Source of the DNA: Coemansia sp. RSA 1804
Taxonomy: Eukaryota; Kickxellomycota; Kickxellomycetes; Kickxellales; Kickxellaceae
Direction: 5' to 3'
Length of the DNA: 22,431 nt
NCBI GenBank assembly: GCA_027578815.1
Contig: JANBTH010000281.1
Span: 1 to 22,431, forward strand
A model generated the notes under the pieces. The model saw nothing but the letters and a program-made list of their open reading frames with translations, had not been told where the DNA came from and did not search any database. Of this stretch, positions 16,606 to 22,431 are shown piece by piece. How positions within the stretch are numbered: position 1 is the stretch's first letter; each line of letters starts with the position of its first letter. Position numbers and translations under genes: made by a program.

Positions 16606-17590
16606 GTAGCAGGATGCATCAAGGTAGGACTTTTGAAGAAGAACAAGAGAGGATAACAGAGTACACCACACATGACCATTAAATTGGCAGTATGTATGAA
16701 TCCAAAATACGTTTGATATTATAAACCAAAGAGTGCAGTATCTGACACATGCCGATTAGTCATTGTTGTGCTAAAAAGCTATATTAGACACATGGTTTGT
16801 AGCTTTTGGTAGTGCAGTATATTGGTCATATACATTATAGAACGCTCGCCAAGCAAATATTAATATTGTTTAGCAAGCTGTACATTTTATTGCATACTTG
16901 ACAATGTATTTAGTGGTTGCCGAGACACACATATTATCAACAAAAATGTGGCAACAAAGGAGATGACCTTCTTTTGGATCCGTGACCTTAATTGTGTGTA
17001 TATGAGATAATTAGTTAATGTCTAGCAAGCATTGATGAGACTTTATAGGCAATTGTGTATCTGAATCACTGAAAATATGCTCATACTGAAAATGATGCCA
17101 TGTGGATACTCTACAATACACAGACCATGTATCGATTCAGCCATGCATTATACGGCTACCAACACACTAACAGAGTTGAAAAACACATTTACCCACTTTG
17201 CCACAGATATTGAAAGTATTTCATTATTAATAATCACTCATTTGAATAAAGCTTTAGCTGGGTAAGCAATCGCATTATTATTAAAATTACTTGCTTGTTT
17301 AGACGCTGTGTAGATAAAGAATAACATGCCTAGTAATCTTCAGTACACAATGAACTTTTTTGCTTTTATTTTCTCAGAAAAATATGAAAAGTTCCAACTG
17401 GCCATTGTTTTATTTTGCGTAATGATTTTGCAGCTCATCCATGAATCCCAGACCCGACATTAATAATGAGAGCAGATCACACAACTGACACTATGTTTTT
17501 TTCCTTTTATCGGGTTCAAACACTTGGAAGAATGAAATGACCTTTATTCTCTATTTTTTATTTGGCACGGTCCACACATAATTGTAGCAG

Positions 17591-17607
17591 TGTGCAGGAG
17601 CTGCACA
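17591..17607. repeat. Perfect 7-bp hairpin in intergenic DNA
   Basis: TGTGCAG-GAG-CTGCACA is a perfect inverted repeat with a three-base loop, standing out in AT-rich sequence. No function is assignable. Confidence 0.5.
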
Positions 17608-17720
17608 TTGGAAAAAGAAACCTGCATTGGAGCACTTTGTACAACTGGCAGAACAAAAAATGGCATTGTTGATACAAAAATGAATACCGGGATTCAAGGA
17701 ACTATGCATGGAATGCAAAT

Positions 17721-17744
17721 GTTTTCTTTTTTTTTTAAGAAAAC
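17721..17744. repeat. Inverted repeat flanking a T run
   Basis: Arms GTTTTCTT and AAGAAAAC (8 bp, perfect) enclose eight T residues, giving ten consecutive T in all. T runs like this end RNA polymerase III transcripts, but I find no good internal Pol III promoter upstream. Confidence 0.4.
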
Positions 17745-19008
17745 ACTACAATATTTAATATGTGACCACCATCCTCCGCATCTATATTATTTCACAAAGC
17801 AATGCTACTCTGTAATCCTTGCTTGCCTGCTGGCAAATAAGCAACTTTCTAACCGTCCACTTTAGAGATGAGAAAGTGGTAAATCTTCATTCATAGTTCA
17901 TGCTTTCATTGCACAGAATGTTTACAATAATGTACCTTTGTGAAAGACACGTTTGCCAAAAAAAGCGTCATAAAGGGCTTTTTCCGAATATGTGTGAATA
18001 CAGGCATATTTACCGGAGCTGCCTTGTTTTAACCCAGTAGTACCAGCACACTCCAAAGAAATTTCCGCCTTTCCAAGGCTGTGGATGCCGACACTCTAAA
18101 TCAGCAGACAAGTTCGTTTCTAGTTCTGCCAATCCGTCCTCAAGTATACTGAATTTTCATCTCGGGCATATTGTGCTAATCTATTGACAATACCGAACAA
18201 ACCACCGAATAAATTGCATTACCGTATCGTGGTGCCTTTTTTGGTTCCAGCATTTTCCATTCTGCACCACAGACAACGAATAGCAGGTCTGGTAACCGTG
18301 TTGTTATCTTTGGCATAATGCTGGACACCGTCTGCGGATGGCATGTCTTGCAATACAGAAAAAGCATTCGGAGAATAGAATGTAGATTATGCATACCCAT
18401 GAAGGTGAAATAGAGAATGTGCACCACTCGCCACGGACATGCTTTGTATGCATGTTCTCTGAATCAAATGAAAAGCAACTCTGGAAGAAGCACAGGGCGG
18501 ACAATAGACTAGACAATGGTGCGAAACAACAGGTGTAAAATAAAACAGAGACGAAGCCAGCAAAGTAGCTGTCCACCAGGTGGCAGTGAGGCCGCGCATC
18601 GCCTAGATGGCATTGTCAATGTTGAGTGTCGTGGTGGTCACCTACTTACATTTGCTCTTTCAGACGGATGCCAGCTGTCGCTATTGCTGTTGCTGCTCTC
18701 ACCTCTCCCCACCCATCCGCCGCCACCACAGGACAGAGCAACAATAACAGACAAGAACAGCCTCCTTTTCGACACAATCGAGTCTATCCGATATCCGCGC
18801 CCTGCTGCCATGCGTACGTGTCTCCCTTCTCGCTCTGTCTACCCAATCCAAGTAAGCGGCAAGGAGCGACTAAGGGAGAAGAGGAAGGGGGTGGGTTGAG
18901 TGGGGTGTGTGGACGGCATGGCAAACTCTTTTCGCTCCTCCCCTTTTCTCCTCCTCCTTCGTCACCGCGACGTTTGTCATTTTCCTTCTTTCAAATGCGT
19001 GACCATGC

Positions 19009-19042
19009 AAAAAAAAAAGAAAAAAAAAAAGAAAAAAAGAAA
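19009..19042 (+). repeat. Poly(dA) tract with G interruptions
   Basis: 34 bp containing A runs of 10, 11, 7 and 3 separated by single G residues. Long poly(dA:dT) tracts exclude nucleosomes in fungal promoters. This one lies about 150 bp upstream of the TATA-like box, consistent with a promoter role. Confidence 0.7.
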
Positions 19043-19190
19043 CTGCCGTTCGCTATTCTATCTTGCCTTCTCATCCGGGCTCGCCAGCCTGGTGACTTGT
19101 TTGAGATAAACCTGTCAGCACTTGGGCCTACCACGTCCACCAGCACTTGAAATCTGTTGCTGAACACGCCGCCTGCAATTGTTCGGCAAG

Positions 19191-19200
19191 TATAAATATA
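19191..19200 (+). promoter_or_regulatory. TATA-like box (TATAAATATA) upstream of sugar transporter 1
   Basis: TATAAATATA is a strong TATA match, 554 bp before the transporter ATG. If used, the 5' leader would be about 500 nt or contain an intron. Initiation closer to the ATG is equally possible. Confidence 0.35.
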
Positions 19201-19754
19201 GGAAGGTCCAACATCCAGGGAGAAAGATTACTGCCACCGGAATACAACACAAGAAATCATAATAACAACAGTCCAGCTTGCCTATAATCCCCGTGAATAC
19301 ACTAATCATTCCTCTCCCCTTTTTCGTTTGAAGCGTTCTGGGCAACGCCTGTCTATTCTGTTCTGCCAACTCCTTGCTCTGTGGTGCACAGCTCGTCATT
19401 GCATTTGCTCTCTCGTTCATGCCACTTTATATCTGTCTGTGAGCCATCTTCATTCTTACAGAACATTGTGTTGTGCACACGTCTCCCATTCGACTCTGTT
19501 TAAAGCTGGCATGCTCTGGTTCTGAGATCCATCTTGTCTTTTTTTTCATATTTCTCTTGTCATCGCAAACTTTACGTGCTTCTTAAAACAAGCCACCGTT
19601 GTTTTGGATCTACTGCATACTCGTTCTCTTTTCTTCTTCTGGGCTCTGGTCTGACATTTCCTTATATTTGACATCAGACTTCTCTCATAAGCGCAACTGC
19701 AGCGTTTCCAGTAACCCCTGCAGCAAGGAGGAAAACACACTAGTAATAGTAGGA

Positions 19755-21248
19755 ATGGTGGACTCGCGAACTCTCGGGATCACAAAGTACCAGGTGTTCT
19801 GCACCGTTCTGGCGGCTATCGGCAGCTTCAACTTTGGGTGGAACATCGGCACAGTCAACATCCCAGGCGACGTGCTCCAGAACTGTGTCACCGGGCACAA
19901 GTACTATGGACGCTTTCCATCGTGCATAGGCGTCTCATCGGGAGTTGTATGGGGAATCATCGTCGGATGCTTTGCGCTTGGCGCTCTCCTTGGAGCCATC
20001 ATCTCCAACCCGGTCATCGACAGGAAGGGATACAAGTTCACCCTGTCGTGGTTTGCGCTTCTCAATGTGGTTGGAGCGCTACTTCTTTCACTGACCACAA
20101 AGATCCCGCAGTTCATCATTGGACGCATCGTGGTCGGCGTTGCAGCCGGCGCTGCCAACAACGCGTTGTCGACCTACGTGTCGGATATCACCACCCCGCG
20201 TGCGCGCAACGTTTTGAGCGGCGTTGTGCAATTTGCATGCAACTTTGGAATCATGCTGGACAACGCCTGCGCGCTGGGTCTGGCGCCACCACCGCGCTGG
20301 CGTATTCTGTTTGCGCTGACTGGCGTTTTCGGCCTCATTAACTTTGTCCTGTTTCCGTTTGCAAGCGAGTCGCCCAAATGGCTCGTCTCCAAGGGCAAGT
20401 ATGAGGATGCGCGCAACGCCCTGGCAACGTTTCGCAAGGACGCAGATGTCGATGCCGAGTTTAACGATATTGTGAGAATCCACCAGGAAAACAAAGCGCA
20501 AACCGAGGATGTCAACGTGTACCAGGTCCTTCGTGGAGACACACCGCACAACCTGCGGCATCAGCTGCTGTGCGTGGCTTCGCTTATGTTCTTCCAGCAG
20601 CTATGCGGCATCAACGCCGTCATATTCTACTCGACGCAGATCATCAATAAGTCGACCAAGGACGATCCTGCCGACATTCCTACTTTAGCCCAGATCCTGA
20701 CGTGGGTCATCTCCATGGTTGCGCTTATTTTCACGTTCATTGGCATGGTTCTTGGCGGGTATTTTGGTCGTCGTCCTTTGCTGATGTTTTCGCATGTCAC
20801 AATGGCACTGTTCTCTGCAATTCTTGTCGCTGGATCCGTCAAAGACATCACCGCGCTGGTTGTAACCATGGTGTTCCTTTTCAACGCATTCTTCAACCTC
20901 GGTGTTGGCCCTATTCCGTGGGCGACAGCTGGTGAAATGACGCCACGCTACGCAATGACTGCCATGTCGGCGATCGGCACAGGAATCGGCTATACATTCA
21001 CCTTTGTCATTGGTGTTATCTTCCCGCCTATGCAGGATGCATGGGAGAACTACACGTTCTTCTTCTTCGTGGCGTGGAATCTTGCTGCCGTGGCCTTTGT
21101 GTTCTTGTTTGTTCCCGAAACCAAGGACCGGCCGATCGAAGACACTGTCAAGGTCCACTCGTGCGGCATCCACTTTGTTGTTGGCAAAAAGTGGAAGATC
21201 GATGCTGTCAAAAACAATGACACAATGGTGGTCCCTGCCGATGCGTAA
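19755..21248 (+). CDS. MFS sugar transporter (copy 1 of a tandem pair)
   Basis: A 497-residue plasma-membrane-type sugar porter with twelve predicted membrane segments. The first is at about 13-33, the sixth ends near 202, a cytoplasmic loop spans 203-265, and segments 7-12 run to about 453. Diagnostic motifs are GSFNFGWNIG (23-32), GRIVVGVAAG (123-132), the loop SESPKWL, QQLCGINAVIFYS (281-293, the segment-7 QQ-x-x-GIN sugar-binding motif), GYFGRRP (335-341), GPIPWATAGE (385-394) and PETKD (454-458). These indicate monosaccharide (probably hexose) transport; substrate and coupling are not decidable. The loop after segment 2 reads IDRKGYKF, not the usual D-R-x-G-R-R. The start is the first in-frame ATG (G at -3 and +4). 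The tandem copy begins at the equivalent residue, which supports it. There are no introns. Confidence 0.93.
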   Translation: MVDSRTLGITKYQVFCTVLAAIGSFNFGWNIGTVNIPGDVLQNCVTGHKYYGRFPSCIGVSSGVVWGIIVGCFALGALLGAIISNPVIDRKGYKFTLSWFALLNVVGALLLSLTTKIPQFIIGRIVVGVAAGAANNALSTYVSDITTPRARNVLSGVVQFACNFGIMLDNACALGLAPPPRWRILFALTGVFGLINFVLFPFASESPKWLVSKGKYEDARNALATFRKDADVDAEFNDIVRIHQENKAQTEDVNVYQVLRGDTPHNLRHQLLCVASLMFFQQLCGINAVIFYSTQIINKSTKDDPADIPTLAQILTWVISMVALIFTFIGMVLGGYFGRRPLLMFSHVTMALFSAILVAGSVKDITALVVTMVFLFNAFFNLGVGPIPWATAGEMTPRYAMTAMSAIGTGIGYTFTFVIGVIFPPMQDAWENYTFFFFVAWNLAAVAFVFLFVPETKDRPIEDTVKVHSCGIHFVVGKKWKIDAVKNNDTMVVPADA

Positions 21249-21991
21249 TCACCCTTCTGTGGATTTTTTACTTATTTATGACAATATCGTAATTTTAATT
21301 TAACCTTTTGTTGCTAATCTTCTTAAACTTTATTATTGAATGCGCAGCCACGTACATGTGCCAATTTATTGATTGTGGGGAATGTCAAGATGTAAAGAAA
21401 TATTCTCGGAATTTTAATAGTACTGTTTTATTCCTTCCAAAAACCTACACATAATGGAACGAATGGTGAGCGGTATTTTGTGCTGGTAAACCACACGTGG
21501 CGTACGCTTTTTTCAATTATTTCTGCTCTTTTTAGTCCAGCATGTCTCTCCCCACTGTGTGTGGAGTAAAGTATATATTATCGCTAACTAAATGTTGCCG
21601 CGTTGTTCAAAAACTGTACTACTTCCCCTCCTTTTCCGTTTGCTAAATGTACAAACCATCTTTTTTTTGCGCACGCACACATATACCGAATGCCTTTGGC
21701 ATTGCAGTTCCTTTCGTAATTATTCTGCTTTATTTCAAAAGATAGTATAGCCAGGCTTGACATTTGGAATATCTCTTTTGTTATATTTTCTCTTTATATT
21801 CTATTTTCATTCTAATTGCCATTGTCATTATTACTATTATTATTGTTGCTGTTGCTGTTTCTGTTGTTATTGCTATTCACGGGGGCTCTAGATATAGGCT
21901 TTCTTGCTTGGTATCCTTTGCTATACGGTTTTAAGGATAGAGAAAGAGCAACATATACAAATACTGTTCTCCATCTCTCTTGCTCTCTGGC
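21249..21991. other. Intergenic region between the tandem sugar transporters
   Basis: 743 bp of AT-rich sequence with a CACGTG E-box (21494-21499), T-rich tracts and a trinucleotide-like tract (21815-21877) about 115 bp before the second start. No sequence resembling the upstream region of the first copy was seen by eye, so the duplication appears to cover the coding region but not the promoter. No RNA gene is seen. Confidence 0.5.
21815..21877. repeat. Imperfect trinucleotide tract (ATT/GTT/GCT)
   Basis: 21 consecutive triplets, nearly all of the form N-Y-T (ATT, GTT, GCT, GTC, ACT), lie in the leader of the second transporter gene. On the minus strand this would read mostly Asn/Ser codons, but no minus-strand gene is evident. 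Interruptions suggest an old microsatellite. Confidence 0.6.
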
Positions 21992-22431
21992 ATGCCCGTT
22001 GACTCACGAACGCTGGGCGTCACGCCCTTCCAGGCGTACTGCGCAGGGCTTGCCGCAATTGGTAGCTTCAACTTTGGATGGAATATTGGATCAGTCAACA
22101 TCCCAGGCGACGTGCTCCAGAACTGCGTCACCGGACGCAAATACTACGGGCCATTCCCGTCGTGCATATTTGTGGGCTCAAACACCGTGTGGGGCATAGT
22201 GGTTGGAAGCTATGCGCTTGGCGCGTTTGGCGGCGCAGTTATCTCTAACCCAGTTATTGACCGGATGGGATACAAGTTCACGCTCTCGTGGTTTGCGCTG
22301 CTGAACGTGGCAGGCGCGCTGCTTCTTTCGCTGACCACAAAGATCCCGCAGTTTATCATTGGACGTATTCTTGTTGGCGTTGCAGCCGGCGCTGCCAACA
22401 ACGCGCTGTCGACCTACGTGTCGGACATCAC
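21992..22431 (+). CDS. MFS sugar transporter (copy 2, 3'-truncated by window end)
   Basis: The open frame starts at ATG 21992 and runs off the window; 146 residues are visible. It is the tandem paralogue of the gene at 19755. Counting by eye, about 122 of 145 aligned residues are identical, with one inserted Pro after Met1. It covers membrane segments 1-4: GSFNFGWNIG, NIPGDVLQNCVTG, SNPVIDRMGYKFTLSWF and GRILVGVAAGAANNALSTYVSDI. Differences cluster in segment 2 and its preceding loop (SCIFVGSNTVWG against SCIGVSSGVVWG), which could affect substrate or regulation. The pyrimidine-rich leader (TTCTCCATCTCTCTTGC) directly precedes the start. The C-terminus and the integrity of the gene cannot be judged here. 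Confidence 0.9.
   Translation, partial: MPVDSRTLGVTPFQAYCAGLAAIGSFNFGWNIGSVNIPGDVLQNCVTGRKYYGPFPSCIFVGSNTVWGIVVGSYALGAFGGAVISNPVIDRMGYKFTLSWFALLNVAGALLLSLTTKIPQFIIGRILVGVAAGAANNALSTYVSDI

Larger units (their letters stand above)
16460..18530. other. Long AT-rich intergenic region, no supported gene
   Basis: About 2.1 kb without a frame I can support; all open frames are short and lack domain signals. It starts with the 3' flank of the proteasome gene. It contains two hairpins (17591-17607 and 17721-17744) and scattered T runs. I looked for tRNA A/B boxes and U-snRNA-like sequence and found nothing convincing. The higher AT content than the flanking genes fits non-coding DNA or decayed sequence. 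Confidence 0.5.
18531..19754. other. Upstream region of the first sugar transporter gene
   Basis: About 1.2 kb of less AT-rich, strongly pyrimidine-biased sequence with C/T tracts (about 18925-18990), a poly(dA) tract (19009-19042) and a TATA-like box (19191-19200). Open frames here are low-complexity Pro/Ser/Leu-rich and lack domain signals. It looks like an extended promoter plus a long leader, as is common for regulated fungal sugar-transporter genes; that reading is inference. Confidence 0.5.

Noticed and set aside
17027..17101. C/D snoRNA-like arrangement (TTGATGA near 17031 and CTGA boxes downstream)
   Set aside because: The terminal stem is only four bases with unequal spacing, and there are several competing CTGA boxes. 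Too weak in AT-rich sequence.
17510..17521. tRNA B-box-like GGGTTCAAACAC
   Set aside because: There is no matching A box, acceptor stem or cloverleaf around it.
18626..19150. 174-codon open frame upstream of the sugar transporter
   Set aside because: It opens at GTG, is low-complexity Pro/Ser/Lys-rich, and runs through C/T tracts and the poly(dA) tract. It looks like translated promoter sequence.
19599..19754. 52-residue N-terminal extension of the sugar transporter
   Set aside because: It opens at TTG and contains no ATG; the tandem copy starts at the residue matching the ATG at 19755.
21816..22199. 127-codon frame beginning with poly-leucine
   Set aside because: It is a product of the trinucleotide tract read in another frame and overlaps the start of the second transporter, whose own frame is clearly coding.
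1..22431. A defence, CRISPR or biosynthetic gene cluster
   Set aside because: The neighbouring genes are unrelated eukaryotic housekeeping functions on both strands. No repeat-spacer array, integrase, transposase, polyketide or peptide synthetase signatures were seen.

Overview
This window is nuclear DNA from a fungus. The evidence is a set of eukaryotic core genes (a CWC22-type splicing factor, a Kae1-type t6A enzyme, a 20S proteasome beta1 subunit), an F-box protein, tandem sugar transporters, A at -3 before most start codons, AATAAA-type poly(A) signals and spliceosomal introns with a TACTAAC branch site. Most genes are intronless, and Kae1 carries the longer N-terminal insert I know from yeast. 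An early-diverging, zygomycete-type fungus (Kickxellomycotina-like) is my best guess, from general impression only. I see no bacterial operon, CRISPR array, rRNA, convincing tRNA or intact transposon.

Layout, left to right. 214-3165 (+) is CWC22. It converges on 3284-4366 (-), KAE1/OSGEP. KAE1 diverges across a 410-bp promoter region from 4777-7770 (+), a large, probably mitochondrial helical-repeat (PPR-like) protein that I do not recognise as a named gene. Next come two SAM-dependent methyltransferase genes of the TPMT/thiol-halide methyltransferase family. The first is split by two introns (exons 8607-8975, 9680-9786, 10110-10368), so no single long ORF shows it. The second (10944-11588) is intronless. 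It converges on an unrecognised Ser/Asn-rich protein (11752-12831, -) carrying a KEN box, an RxL motif and several S/T-P sites. Then comes an F-box/LRR protein with a polyglutamine tract (13169-15223, -), divergent from PRE3/PSMB6, proteasome beta1 (15821-16459, +). About 3.3 kb without a supportable gene follows. The window ends with two tandem MFS sugar transporters (19755-21248, and 21992 running off the end).

The genes are mostly unrelated housekeeping functions: splicing, tRNA modification, mitochondrial gene expression, ubiquitin-proteasome turnover and sugar uptake. Three local arrangements may mean something. The two methyltransferase paralogues are adjacent. An SCF substrate receptor and a catalytic proteasome subunit share one divergent promoter region. 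The sugar transporter is duplicated in tandem. I did not find a clear, previously undescribed system. The best leads are the hidden three-exon methyltransferase with its altered SAM-pocket region, the putative cell-cycle-regulated protein, and a palindromic shared poly(A) signal between two convergent genes.
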